From positions 1 through 64,000 of the forward strand of contig BBSL01000309.1 in NCBI GenBank assembly GCA_001319865.1: a stretch of DNA of 64,000 bases, read 5' to 3'. The notes below the pieces were generated by a model, which worked only from the letters and a program-made list of their open reading frames with translations, was not told the DNA's origin and did not search any database. This document shows, piece after piece, positions 44,948-54,382 of the stretch. How positions within the stretch are numbered: position 1 is the first letter of the stretch; every line of letters starts with the position of its first letter. The position numbers were made by a program, and so were the translations under genes. The stretch is from Burkholderia sp. E7m39. Lineage in GTDB: Bacteria; Pseudomonadota; Gammaproteobacteria; Burkholderiales; Burkholderiaceae.

Positions 44948-45753
44948 ACGTGCCAGCCGCAACACAGGCCGCCGGGGCTATCGCCGGTCCGCGCGAACAG
45001 GCAGCACGCATTCTTGTGACCGCGCGCCGAAAGGGCGAACTCGTCGAGCGGCTGCCCGTCGACCTGCTGCCTGCGAGTCTGGACGACGGCTTTGCAATCC
45101 AGCAAGAGGTCAGCCATCAGCTAGGTGGGCGGATCGTCGCATGGAAATGCGCGCTTCCGCAGTCGGGCAAAGTCATCGCCGCGCCGATCTATGACGCTGA
45201 CATCCATCGAGGCGATGTATGTCGCATGAGTGGGTCTGCGCGTACCGTTGTGAGGGCGGAACCGGAACTGGCCTGTCTGCTAAACCGCGACCTGCCCCCA
45301 CGGTACGAACCATATAGCAACGCTGAAGTGCTCGACGCTCTCGGGCACACGCACCTCGCGCTCGAATTGCTAGGCACTCGTTACTCGCATCCCGAAACGC
45401 TGACGTTCCCTGAACTACTGGCAGACGGCCTGTTCAATGCCGGACTCGTCATTGGACCCCGCGTTAATCCGTTCGAGGGCGCGACGCCGGCCGATCTCCC
45501 CTTCGAATTTGACGTCTGTCTGGCCAGCGTTGGGGAAGAAGCAGTCACGTTCGCGGGACGCCACCCTGATCGGGGCGTGCTTGCGCCGATTGTGTGGCTC
45601 GCCAATTTCCTTCGCAGCCGCGGCTTGGGACTGCATGCCGGCCAGGCTGTGATCACCGGGTCTTACGCGGGCGTTCTGGAGTTGCCAGTCGGTCGCGAGT
45701 TGCATATCGGCTTCGGCAACCTCGGCACATTGCCGATCACTTTTTTGTCTTGA
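44944..45753 (+). CDS. 2-keto-4-pentenoate hydratase-like protein (FAH superfamily)
   Basis: 269 aa from the ATG overlapping the IclR stop; a longer frame to the left is a shadow. MhpD-like pattern: ARRKGELVERLPVDLLP, DGFAIQQEVSHQLGGRIVAWKCALPQSG, EPELACLLNRDLPPR with the metal-ligand Glu residues, and AVITGSYAGVLELPVG near the end. MhpD-type enzymes hydrate 2-oxopent-4-enoates to 4-hydroxy-2-oxo acids; relatives include oxalocrotonate decarboxylases. Exact substrate not deducible. The stop is 12 bp before the next gene. Confidence 0.82.
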   Translation: MNVPAATQAAGAIAGPREQAARILVTARRKGELVERLPVDLLPASLDDGFAIQQEVSHQLGGRIVAWKCALPQSGKVIAAPIYDADIHRGDVCRMSGSARTVVRAEPELACLLNRDLPPRYEPYSNAEVLDALGHTHLALELLGTRYSHPETLTFPELLADGLFNAGLVIGPRVNPFEGATPADLPFEFDVCLASVGEEAVTFAGRHPDRGVLAPIVWLANFLRSRGLGLHAGQAVITGSYAGVLELPVGRELHIGFGNLGTLPITFLS

Positions 45754-45765
45754 TAGGAGTACTAG

Positions 45766-46659
45766 ATGCGTCTCGTCCGTTTCGGCCAGCCTGGCCAGGA
45801 GCACCCCGGTATTATCGATTCGAGCGGCGCGATCCGCGATCTGAGCGGCATCGTGAACGACATTGATGGAACGACTGTCTCGCCGGTCGCCCTTGCAAAG
45901 CTGAGCGAACTCGATTTAGATCGTCTACCCGTCGTTGAAGCGGGCACGCGTCTCGGCGCCTGCGTCGGCAACGTCCGGAATCTGGTGTGCATTGGTCTGA
46001 ACTATTCCGATCATGCTGCTGAAACCGACACGCCGATCCCACGGGAACCTGTGGTGTTCAACAAGCATACGGGCTCCGTCAGCGGCCCGAACGACCCCGT
46101 CATCTTGCCCGCCGACGCGCAAAAGCTGGATTGGGAAGTCGAACTCGGCGTAGTGATTGGCAAACCCGCGTGGCAAATCGACGAAGCCGACGCGCTGGAG
46201 CATGTGGCGGGTTACTGCCTTGCAAATGATGTTTCCGAACGCGCGTATCAGCTCGAACGAGAAGGCCAGTGGACCAAGGGTAAGAGCGGATTCTCGTTCG
46301 CTCCGCTCGGGCCGTGGCTTGTCACGCGTGATGAAATTCCCGACCCGCAGGTGCTCGACCTGTGGCTCGACGTCAACGGTACGCGCCGTCAGACCGGCAA
46401 CACACGCACGATGATCTTCAACGTCGCGCATATCGTGGCGTATCTCAGCCGCTTCATGCCGTTGATGGCTGGCGACGTGATCATTACGGGCACGCCCCCC
46501 GGCGTGGGCCTCGGTCAGAAACCGCCGGTCTTTCTAAAAGCAGGCGACACGATGACGCTCGGCGGCAGCGGACTCGGCGCGCAGGCGCAAAAGGTCGTGC
46601 CGTATGTGGACACCTTTGGCGCGGCATGGGGCCGCGGCGACTATCCGTTGGCACTCTAA
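45766..46659 (+). CDS. FAH-family hydrolase (diketo-acid type)
   Basis: 297 aa, ribosome site taggagt. Classical FAH-family C-terminal domain: CIGLNYSDHAAETDTPIPREPVVF, DWEVELGVVIGK (metal Glu residues), YCLANDVSERAYQ, SFAPLGPWLVTRDE and MAGDVIITGTPPGVGLG. Closest in pattern to 2,4-diketo-3-deoxy-sugar-acid hydrolases of the fuconate/rhamnonate routes, often labelled ureidoglycolate lyase. It would cleave a beta-diketo acid to two acids. Third gene of the IclR operon. Confidence 0.85.
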   Translation: MRLVRFGQPGQEHPGIIDSSGAIRDLSGIVNDIDGTTVSPVALAKLSELDLDRLPVVEAGTRLGACVGNVRNLVCIGLNYSDHAAETDTPIPREPVVFNKHTGSVSGPNDPVILPADAQKLDWEVELGVVIGKPAWQIDEADALEHVAGYCLANDVSERAYQLEREGQWTKGKSGFSFAPLGPWLVTRDEIPDPQVLDLWLDVNGTRRQTGNTRTMIFNVAHIVAYLSRFMPLMAGDVIITGTPPGVGLGQKPPVFLKAGDTMTLGGSGLGAQAQKVVPYVDTFGAAWGRGDYPLAL

Positions 46660-46688
46660 GACCATTCGATTTGTTAAAGGGAGGAGAT

Positions 46689-47384
46689 ATGAGCCTTGCT
46701 GGAACGGGCGTTGTCGCAATCTGGCATGACCTGCTGCCGGAAGCGAAAGATGAATTCTACGAGTGGCACAACCGTGAGCACATGCCCGAACGCGCGGGCA
46801 TCCCCGGGTTCAGGCGCGGTCGGCGCTTCATAGCACTGGATGCCGGTCCCGAGTACTTCAATCTTTACGAGGCCGACACCGTCGAGGTGCTTGGCGCGCA
46901 AGACTACCTTTCTCGGCTGAATACGCCGACGCCATGGACCAAACAGGTAGTCGCCTCTTTCCGAAGCGTCGCACGCTCAATCTGTCACGTGGCCTATTCG
47001 GACGGTGTTGGGCAGGGTGCCAATCTCATGACTGTGCGATTTGACGTGCCATCGGCTGCGCGGGCAGAGGTCGTGAAGGCTTTGCGTCAGCGCGTCCTGC
47101 CGCCCCTCGTGGACCTACCGCGTATCACGGGCGTGCACCTGTGCCTTGCCGACGAAGCGATCAGCAAGGTGGAAACGGCGGAAAAGAAGGCGCGTTCAGA
47201 AGGCACCCAGGTGCCGACATGGATCGTATTAGTCGAAGGGTGCCGGGCAGACTATGTCCGTTCAGCGGTGGACGGTTTCGTTTCGGGACTCGCGGCACTT
47301 CCCCATGCTGGCGCGACAGACCCGGACACCACCCTCTATCAGCTTGAGTACACGCGCTGCAAAACCCCATGGAGCGCTGGTTAA
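46689..47384 (+). CDS. EthD/dimeric alpha-beta-barrel protein
   Basis: 231 aa from the ATG at 46689 with a strong site (ggaggag). The N-terminal half reads VVAIWHDLLPEAKDEFYEWH, NREHMPERAGIPGFRRGRRF and YFNLYEADTVEVL, which is the dimeric alpha-beta-barrel (EthD-like) fold with the WH-x-x-EHMPER signature. A second, weaker barrel unit may follow (about 115-225). Such proteins act as small lyases, isomerases or monooxygenase partners. Its place between a hydrolase and an UxaA-like dehydratase suggests a step on the same substrate. Confidence 0.7.
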   Translation: MSLAGTGVVAIWHDLLPEAKDEFYEWHNREHMPERAGIPGFRRGRRFIALDAGPEYFNLYEADTVEVLGAQDYLSRLNTPTPWTKQVVASFRSVARSICHVAYSDGVGQGANLMTVRFDVPSAARAEVVKALRQRVLPPLVDLPRITGVHLCLADEAISKVETAEKKARSEGTQVPTWIVLVEGCRADYVRSAVDGFVSGLAALPHAGATDPDTTLYQLEYTRCKTPWSAG

Positions 47385-47475
47385 AGGTCGTCTGAGCACG
47401 CTGCACGGTCCTTCGCGCGAATCCCATATGGATAGGCACGACCGGCCTTTACCCTGAAAACGTAGGAGTTGTGCC

Positions 47476-49047
47476 ATGTCGTTGAATATTGCCGACACGT
47501 CTGCCCGATCCACCGCATCGATGCCGGGCCGTGTCATACGGCTCAATCCCGCTGACGATGTCGTTATCGCACTTGAACAGCTTGTGTCCGGTACGGCGAT
47601 TGACAAAGAAGCGGTCACTGTCTCGGGACTGATTCCGCCGGGGCACAAAGTGGCGACACGTGACATCGCTCAGGGCGAAGCGGTACACCGCTACGGCCAG
47701 GTAATCGGCTTTGCAAGCAAGCCGATTCGCGCGGGGCAGCACGTACACACCCACAATCTCGCGATGGGTGACTTTGCGCGGGACTACGCATTTGGTCAGG
47801 CCGCGCGCCCGACTGTACGGTCGGATGAGGCCGCAACATTCCAGGGCATTGTCCGCGCGGACGGGCAAGTCGCCACACGGAACTATATCGGAATCCTCAC
47901 CTCGGTGAACTGCTCGGCCACGGTTGCACGAGCCATTGCTGATCATTTCCGCCGCGACATCCATCCCGAAGAACTGGCCGCGTTCCCGAATGTCGATGGT
48001 GTCGTGGCACTCACACACGGGTCAGGTTGCGCTATCGACTCTGAAGGCGATGGCCTGGCGATCTTGCAGCGCACGATTGGCGGCTATGCATGTCATCCGA
48101 ACTTCGCAAGCGTGCTGCTCATCGGTCTCGGGTGTGAAACGAACCAGATCCCGCGACTTCTTGAGACACAGGGACTCCGGGAACACGACCGCTTTCGAAC
48201 GTTCACAATCCAGGATAGTGGTGGAACGACACTGACGATCGCGAAGGGTATTGAACTGGTTCGGCGCATGTTGCCTGAAGCGAACAACGTGAGGCGGGAG
48301 CCGGTCAACGCAAGTCATCTCACGGTCGGTCTTCAATGCGGAGGATCGGACGGGTATTCCGGCATCACCGCAAATCCCGTGCTTGGTGCAGCCGTTGATC
48401 AACTCGTGCGACACGGAGGCACGGCGATTCTCTCGGAGACGCCCGAAATCTATGGCGCGGAGCACTTACTTACGCGCCGCGCCGAAACGCCCGCGGTGGG
48501 TCGGAAGCTGATTGATCGCATCAGGTGGTGGGAAGCGTACGCGCAGCGGCAAGGGGCCCAGATCAACAACAATCCGTCGGCGGGCAATAAGGCTGGCGGC
48601 TTGACGACTGTCCTCGAGAAATCATTGGGCGGCATCGCCAAGGCAGGCTCGACAAACCTCATCGAGGTGTACGAATACGCTCAGCCCGTTAAGGCGCGTG
48701 GTCTGGTGTTCATGGACACGCCCGGCTACGATCCGGTGTCGGCTACGGGCCAGGTGGCCGGCGGTGCGAACCTGATCTGCTTCACGACGGGACGTGGTTC
48801 AGCTTACGGCTGCGCGCCCGCGCCATCCGTCAAACTTGCGACGAACACGGCACTATGGCAACGACAGGCCGACGATATGGACCTGAACTGCGGGGACGTG
48901 CTGGAAGGGAAAACGACGATCGAGCAATTGGGCGGGGTGCTTTTCGAATTGCTGCTAGACATCGCCTCGGGGACCCGTTCTCGCAGTGAGCGGCACGGCT
49001 ATGGACAGAACGAATTCGTACCTTGGCAAATTAGCGCGATCATGTGA
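47476..49047 (+). CDS. UxaA/GarD-family sugar-acid dehydratase
   Basis: 523 aa. N-terminal SAF domain (about residues 18-95, GRVIRLNPADDVVIALEQLV ... GHKVATRDIAQGEAVHRYGQ) fused to the large altronate/galactarate dehydratase domain: GQVATRNYIGILTSVNCSAT, LTHGSGCAIDSEGDG, GLGCETNQIPRLL, LQCGGSDGYSGITANP, NNNPSAGNKAGGLTTVLEKS and FTTGRGSAYGCAPAP. Conserved Cys and His residues bind the Fe or Fe-S centre. Family members remove water from altronate, galactarate or sulfolactate-like acids. Ribosome site aggag at 47464. Last gene of the IclR operon; a 90-bp gap precedes it. Confidence 0.88.
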   Translation: MSLNIADTSARSTASMPGRVIRLNPADDVVIALEQLVSGTAIDKEAVTVSGLIPPGHKVATRDIAQGEAVHRYGQVIGFASKPIRAGQHVHTHNLAMGDFARDYAFGQAARPTVRSDEAATFQGIVRADGQVATRNYIGILTSVNCSATVARAIADHFRRDIHPEELAAFPNVDGVVALTHGSGCAIDSEGDGLAILQRTIGGYACHPNFASVLLIGLGCETNQIPRLLETQGLREHDRFRTFTIQDSGGTTLTIAKGIELVRRMLPEANNVRREPVNASHLTVGLQCGGSDGYSGITANPVLGAAVDQLVRHGGTAILSETPEIYGAEHLLTRRAETPAVGRKLIDRIRWWEAYAQRQGAQINNNPSAGNKAGGLTTVLEKSLGGIAKAGSTNLIEVYEYAQPVKARGLVFMDTPGYDPVSATGQVAGGANLICFTTGRGSAYGCAPAPSVKLATNTALWQRQADDMDLNCGDVLEGKTTIEQLGGVLFELLLDIASGTRSRSERHGYGQNEFVPWQISAIM

Positions 49048-49199
49048 ACGCACCTCAATACCGTTCTAGCCTCCAATACTGCTGCGCAGACAGTGACTTT
49101 TCCGCGCTGGCTTTCCCTAGGCGGCGGGTGTAAGCGGGCCCGAAAGGCTGCTTTGCATCGCACATCTGCCTCTGGGCACTCGGCGGTATGAGGGTCTGC

Positions 49200-49284
49200 T
49201 TCGGGTCGGGGTGAGCCCATCCGAGCTACGAACTCATCGCCGTAAAGCGGCCACTGGTATTTGGCTGCCCGATAACGACCGGTC
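49200..49284. repeat. dispersed intergenic repeat, copy 2
   Basis: The partner of 6980-7061 (shared core CGCCGTAAAGCGGCCACTG, preceded by ttcgggtcggg). It lies in the 420-bp gap 49048-49467 between convergent operons, which otherwise shows no gene, only short unsupported frames. Confidence 0.5.
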
Positions 49285-49467
49285 GTCAACGCGAACTCTC
49301 GACCCATCTTTGCCGTCCAGACTGGGTCGACCTCGATGTCCGCTTCCGAAAGTCCAGCGGCCTTTTAGGCTTCACAGCAATCGCAGCTTACCGGCACTTA
49401 CGAAACGCTCGATAAAATACCAGCGGCCTGGAACGACGACGCGACCGCTGGACCTGACGCGCCCCGT

Positions 49468-51441
49468 TCAGTTGTCGTTCCTCGATGCTCGCAATTTCTC
49501 GAAGCTCACAATTCGGCCAGCAACAGCACTTGCCGCGACGGTAGAAGGGCTCGCGAGCCATACCTTGCCGGGGCCAGAACGCCCAGGAAAGTTACGATTG
49601 ATGGCACTGACGGTCACCTGATCGGGACGCTCCGAAACACCAGGCCCGGCGTTGACACAGGCACCGCACCCCGGTTCGATGAGTTCGACCCCTGCGCGCT
49701 CGAAGACCTCCAGCATCCCTTCGCGCACGCAGTAGTCACGTACGTCCTGACTGCCGAACTGCAGGAAGAAGCGAGTGGTCTCGGCGACTTTTAGGCCGTT
49801 GCTCAGAGCCCACTCCAACACCTCATGGCAGCGACGCAGATCTTCGCGCTTGCCGCCCGTGCAAGAGCCGCCATAAGCGATATCGACTGGTACTGAATCG
49901 AGGAGTTCGGACAGGCCCACGCCTTGACCAGGATCGCCCGGGCGCGCGAGCATGGGCTCAAGCTGCGCACAGTCCACGTCGATTGTGTGTGCTACCTCGG
50001 CATCGTTGTCGCTGCGCATCCATGGCTCGACCTCGAAATCGATACCCCTGCGCTCACGCAGGAAGCGCTCCGTTTCCTCATCCGGAGCGATGATGCCGCT
50101 GAAACCACCGATTTCCGCAACCATGTTCGTCAGCGTCGCTCGTTCGTCAGTCGATAACGACGCCAATGCTTCACCGCCGTATTCAAATACCTGTCCAATT
50201 GCTCTGCCCTCGCGCACATACGGGAGACGCAGTAGATGCAACACAATGTCCTTCGCCTCTACGCCTGCCGGCAGACGACCTATGAGGTTTACCCGACAGG
50301 TCGGGGGCACCTTCACTCGCACGTCGCCCGTGAGCCATGCGTTAGCCATCTCCGTCGCACCGATCCCGAACGCAAGTGCGCCCAGCGCTCCGCAGTGAGG
50401 GGTATGAGAGTCCGTGCCAACAACAAGTTGGGCCGGCTTTACGTAGCGCTCGGCCATGATCGAGTGGCTGATCCCTTCGGAGCCTTCCCGGTCGTTCAAC
50501 AGCCCATGATGGCGCAGCCCGTATTCCTCACAGAATCGCTGCTGTACCTTCCCCATTGCTTGGGCCACGTCAAGCAGCCCGAGCGCGCGACGCTCGGCTG
50601 GCATGCTCCGGTGGATGAACGTCAGATGATCCGAAAAACAAACGATGCTGTTGGGGTCATGCAGTTCAATTTTGTCACCGCATTCCCGGCGCAGAAAACT
50701 TATCGACATCGGAGACACGTATTCGTGCGCATAACGCCAATCGGTTTTAGCGAAAACGCTTTGACCAGGTGTGACGCTCCCGCAGCCGCTCGCTTTGGCG
50801 ACAAGTTTCTCCGCGTAGGTCATGGGGCGTGACTTAGCAGGTGGTACGGAAAGCTCCCAGCCGGCACGCCTCGCCTCGGTCAACCGGAAGAGCCCTCTCC
50901 TGCGAATCAACTCGGCGGTGAGCTCATCTTCGCCGCGCGTGAATTCCTCCACTGGAATATCCTCACCTCGACGAATGCGCGCGATCAAGCCAAAATCGGT
51001 CGATGTAAAGATACCTAGATTGTGGCAGTTCTGCCGGTAGATGCGCTCGAAACTCTCGGCGATTACCAGACGAACACCCGCACACCACTCAGCGAACGGG
51101 CTGGCTTCCCGCGACGATCCCTTCCCGTAGCGGCGGCCCGCCACGGTGACCGCAAATCCGGCAGCTTTTACACTGCCCTGCTTGACTGGGCGAGTTCCCG
51201 CGCAGTCGAGGCCTAAGTACGGATACTCGCCGAGCTTCTCGTCATAGTAGTAGCAGATATAGGCGGGCGTGATCTCGTCGGTCGAGATGTCCGTACGAAG
51301 CGGTGACGCTTTTTCAAGTGTGACGTCCTCGCCGAACAGTTGCCGCTCGATTACGCTTGCGTTCTGCGATAGGAACAAAATTCGACCATCAAAGCGCACC
51401 GTCCTCGACGGATCAGACGGCTGCGAAGGTAAGTGATACAC
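49468..51441 (-). CDS. aconitase-family hydro-lyase with N-terminal swivel domain
   Basis: 657 aa. Residues about 1-200 are the aconitase swivel (LeuD-like) domain (GSVKAAGFAVTVAGRRYGKGSSREASPFAEW, FERIYRQNCHNLGIF). Residues about 215-650 are the catalytic (LeuC-like) part: SDHLTFIHRSMPAE, VVGTDSHTPHCGALGALAFG, and the three 4Fe-4S cysteines in GGSCTGGKREDL and EPGCGACVNAGPG. Aconitase A has the swivel at the C-terminus; here it comes first, as in AcnB but without the AcnB HEAT domain. Expected reaction: dehydration/rehydration of a tri- or branched dicarboxylic hydroxy acid. It is last in the operon with a CoA transferase and an HMG-CoA-lyase-like gene. Confidence 0.85.
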   Translation of the reverse strand: MYHLPSQPSDPSRTVRFDGRILFLSQNASVIERQLFGEDVTLEKASPLRTDISTDEITPAYICYYYDEKLGEYPYLGLDCAGTRPVKQGSVKAAGFAVTVAGRRYGKGSSREASPFAEWCAGVRLVIAESFERIYRQNCHNLGIFTSTDFGLIARIRRGEDIPVEEFTRGEDELTAELIRRRGLFRLTEARRAGWELSVPPAKSRPMTYAEKLVAKASGCGSVTPGQSVFAKTDWRYAHEYVSPMSISFLRRECGDKIELHDPNSIVCFSDHLTFIHRSMPAERRALGLLDVAQAMGKVQQRFCEEYGLRHHGLLNDREGSEGISHSIMAERYVKPAQLVVGTDSHTPHCGALGALAFGIGATEMANAWLTGDVRVKVPPTCRVNLIGRLPAGVEAKDIVLHLLRLPYVREGRAIGQVFEYGGEALASLSTDERATLTNMVAEIGGFSGIIAPDEETERFLRERRGIDFEVEPWMRSDNDAEVAHTIDVDCAQLEPMLARPGDPGQGVGLSELLDSVPVDIAYGGSCTGGKREDLRRCHEVLEWALSNGLKVAETTRFFLQFGSQDVRDYCVREGMLEVFERAGVELIEPGCGACVNAGPGVSERPDQVTVSAINRNFPGRSGPGKVWLASPSTVAASAVAGRIVSFEKLRASRNDN

Positions 51442-51510
51442 GGCTGTCTCCAGTATGAAAACCGCATCTGAAACGCGGCTACGGAAGCGGAACTGTAGGC
51501 GTTGCCGCGC

Positions 51511-52950
51511 TCACCGATTCAACTCTTCGAGCCGGACACCGTTGGTCTTGGGCCCAAACACGCCGATCGCCACGGCAACAACCAGCATGCTCCCCGTGAT
51601 GCCAGTGAACACACCGGCAACGCCAAAGTCCCTTAACAAGAATGCAATGAAGAATCCCGACAACATCGCGCCGATGCGGCTGGCTGAATAGACAATACCG
51701 CTTGCACGGCAACGCACTGCGGTTGGGAAGAGTTCCGCCTGGTAAGCGTGAAACGCCACCGAGATTGTTTGCCCAGCCAGACTGATCAACACACCTAGAA
51801 TGATGAGCGGTACGACCGCCTTCATTTGCCCAAATGCCAACCCGCAAAGGACCACCGCAAGCGCTCCGCCAACAATCAGCCACTTTCGTTGGATTTTGTC
51901 GGCGTAGAGCATCGCGAGCATCGGGCCGGCCGGCATCGCAAAAGCAATGATGAACGAGTACAGCAGGCTCTTCGTCACGGTGATGCCTTGTCCAATCAAG
52001 AGCGTCGGCACCCAATTGGCGAAGCCGTAGTAGCCGATCGCCTGGCAGAAGTTGAAGATGATCAGCATGATGAGGCGCGAGCGGTACGGCGGCTGCAGCA
52101 ATTCCGCAAACGATGCGCGTCGATGCGCCTGCTGTTCAATCACCGGGAGCGGCGGCGGCAGCGGCTTGCCGCTCTGGCGCGCGACGATCTCCTCGATCTT
52201 CGACACTATCCGCTCGCCGTTCTCCACGTGGCCGTGTGTCGCGAGCCAGCGCGGGCTTTCCGGTACCGCCCGGCGGATGAACCAGACGAGCACCGCGCCG
52301 ATCGATCCGGCGAGCACCACGACGCGCCATCCGTCGATGCCAAACACGGTCGTCGGCACGAGCCAGTATGAGAGGATCGCGGCGACTGGGGCGGCCAAGA
52401 ACATCACCATCTGGTTGAACGCCATCGCGCGGCCACGCATGTGTTGTGGCACAAGTTCGGTGACGTAGCTGTCGATCGTGATGATCTCAATGCCCACGCC
52501 GATTCCTGTAATGAACCGCCACAGGATCACGCTTTCGGGCGTCGTCTGGAAGGCCATAATCGACGAGCCGACCGAGTACCACAGTAGCGAATACGTGAAG
52601 ACAGTGCGGCGGCCGTAGCGATCCGACATCCAACCGAAACCGAACGTACCGACAAAGAGGCCAGCGAACGTCGCCGCGATGAAACCGGCGATGCCGTTAA
52701 AGCCAAAAAAAGAGTGCGTGGTAGTCTGCAGGAGGCCGCTCTTCGCCATGCCCGGCGCGATGTAGCCGGTGAAGATCAGGTCGTAGACTTCAAAGAAGCC
52801 GCCGAGCGAGATGAGGAACACAAGCATCCAGAGATGACGCGTGATCGGCAAGCGGTCCATGCGCGCGGAGATCTCCGCGCCCGGGTTGACGCCGACGCGA
52901 ACGTTCGGCGCCGCGATTGGAGGGGTGCCCGCGGTAACGGTCTGTTGCAT
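51511..52950 (-). CDS. MFS transporter (acid:H+ or sugar-porter-like)
   Basis: 479 aa from the ATG at 52950 (ribosome site caggagac). Twelve helices. Motifs: LGGFFEVYDLIFTGYIAPGM in helix 1, GWMSDRYGRRTVFTYSLLWY between helices 2 and 3, FITGIGVGIEIITIDSYVTE in helix 4, and the central cytoplasmic loop PESPRWLATHGHVENGERIV. Resembles the AAHS/putative metabolite transporter groups. Co-directional with and between the CoA-transferase and aconitase-like genes, so it probably imports their substrate. Confidence 0.88.
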   Translation of the reverse strand: MQQTVTAGTPPIAAPNVRVGVNPGAEISARMDRLPITRHLWMLVFLISLGGFFEVYDLIFTGYIAPGMAKSGLLQTTTHSFFGFNGIAGFIAATFAGLFVGTFGFGWMSDRYGRRTVFTYSLLWYSVGSSIMAFQTTPESVILWRFITGIGVGIEIITIDSYVTELVPQHMRGRAMAFNQMVMFLAAPVAAILSYWLVPTTVFGIDGWRVVVLAGSIGAVLVWFIRRAVPESPRWLATHGHVENGERIVSKIEEIVARQSGKPLPPPLPVIEQQAHRRASFAELLQPPYRSRLIMLIIFNFCQAIGYYGFANWVPTLLIGQGITVTKSLLYSFIIAFAMPAGPMLAMLYADKIQRKWLIVGGALAVVLCGLAFGQMKAVVPLIILGVLISLAGQTISVAFHAYQAELFPTAVRCRASGIVYSASRIGAMLSGFFIAFLLRDFGVAGVFTGITGSMLVVAVAIGVFGPKTNGVRLEELNR

Positions 52951-53220
52951 GTTGTCTCCTGTTCTTTGCACCGACGGCGTTTCTTATGGTTGGACGCCTG
53001 TCGGAATGAAAGTGGTGATCCAAGCGATGAAGCCTATTTCTGCCCGACGCACCTCGTCAAATCTGATCGAGTTCGATCGACTGAAAAAGCGCCTTAGAAA
53101 ATTCCCTTCGCCGAAGCCGTTTGCATCGGACGGCGAGGCGAATTCAACGAACTCAAATTCGATCAGGCCCGTCGGATTGGCAAATAGATCTGCCATTAAA
53201 TTTGCTGGGTGATTCGACCC

Positions 53221-54372
53221 TCAAGCGACCACGCGGCTCTTCAGACGCGCGAGCACTTCGTGCGTATGCTCGCCGACCCGCGCCAGTGCCCGACGCACGC
53301 CGGGACGACGGCCACCCATCGTCAGCGGCAGGAGGACGACTTCGGTTATGCTGCCGTCGTCGGTTTCCATCGGTACGAGGCCGCCGCTCGCCTTCAGATG
53401 CGGATCGTCGAGCAGTTGATCAGGGCGTACGATCGGCGCGTATGGAATGCCCGCCGCTTCGAGCTTCGGCGATAGCTCTTCGATGCGATGCTCCTTCAGG
53501 ATCTCGCCGAGCACATCGAGCAGCTCGGGGCGGATCGCGACGCGCAGCGCATTGGTGGCGAAGCGCGGGTCATCCGGCAGATCAGGGCGATTCAGCACGT
53601 CGCAGAGCGTGACGAACTGTTTATCGCTAACCGCGCCGATGAAAAGCTGTTCACCACCGGCGAGCGTGAAGATGTCGTAGACGCTCCACGCCGAAACGCG
53701 TGAGGGCATCGGCGGCGGCGCTTCGCGAGTCATCGCGTATTGCTGCATGTGCTGGCCGGAGAGGAACACGCAGTTCTCGAAGAGTGCGCTCTGCACCTCC
53801 TGGCCGCGTCCTGTATGCTCGCGTTCTCGAAGCGCGGCGAGCACGCCGATCGCCCCGAACATGCCGCCCATGATGTCGTTGACCGACGTTCCAGCGCGCA
53901 GCGGCCGGCCGACCGGACCGGTCATGTACGAGAGGCCGCCCATCATCTGGACGACTTCATCGAGTGCTAGGCGCTTTTCATAAGGTCCCGGCAGAAAGCC
54001 TTTGTGCGACACGTAAATCAAACCGGGATAGCGCTTCGAGAGCGTGTCGTAATCGAGGCCGAGCTTCGTCATGAGGCCCGGGCGAAAGTTTTCGAGCATC
54101 GCGTCGCAGGTGCCGATCAGTTCGATCGCGGCTTCCTTGCCCTCAGGCGTGTTGATATCGAGCACGACGCTCTTCTTGTTGCGGTTGAACGAGCGGAAGA
54201 AGCCAATACCGAGGCCCGGCAGCTTGCGGGTCTTGTCGCCGCCCGGCGGCTCGATCTTGATCACTTCGGCCCCGAGGTCGGCGAGGATCATGCCGCACGT
54301 CGGCCCCATGACCATGTGCGTGAATTCGATGACGCGCACGCCGTCGAGGGGAAGTCTTGCGGGGTTGCTCAT
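53221..54372 (-). CDS. family III (CaiB/BaiF) CoA transferase
   Basis: 383 aa from the ATG at 54372; the long open frame to 54816 is a shadow of the upstream gene. Family III marks: LDGVRVIEFTHMVMGPTCGM, ILADLGAEVIKIEPPGGDKTR, FFRSFNRNKKSVVLDI, ENFRPGLMTKLGLDY, and the catalytic Asp in RLALDEVVQMMGGL. It moves CoA from one carboxylic acid, often succinyl-CoA, to another. Ten bp after the HMG-CoA-lyase-like gene, a pairing known from succinate:hydroxymethylglutarate CoA transferase systems. The substrate is inferred. Confidence 0.9.
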   Translation of the reverse strand: MSNPARLPLDGVRVIEFTHMVMGPTCGMILADLGAEVIKIEPPGGDKTRKLPGLGIGFFRSFNRNKKSVVLDINTPEGKEAAIELIGTCDAMLENFRPGLMTKLGLDYDTLSKRYPGLIYVSHKGFLPGPYEKRLALDEVVQMMGGLSYMTGPVGRPLRAGTSVNDIMGGMFGAIGVLAALREREHTGRGQEVQSALFENCVFLSGQHMQQYAMTREAPPPMPSRVSAWSVYDIFTLAGGEQLFIGAVSDKQFVTLCDVLNRPDLPDDPRFATNALRVAIRPELLDVLGEILKEHRIEELSPKLEAAGIPYAPIVRPDQLLDDPHLKASGGLVPMETDDGSITEVVLLPLTMGGRRPGVRRALARVGEHTHEVLARLKSRVVA

Positions 54373-54382
54373 GATGATGACC

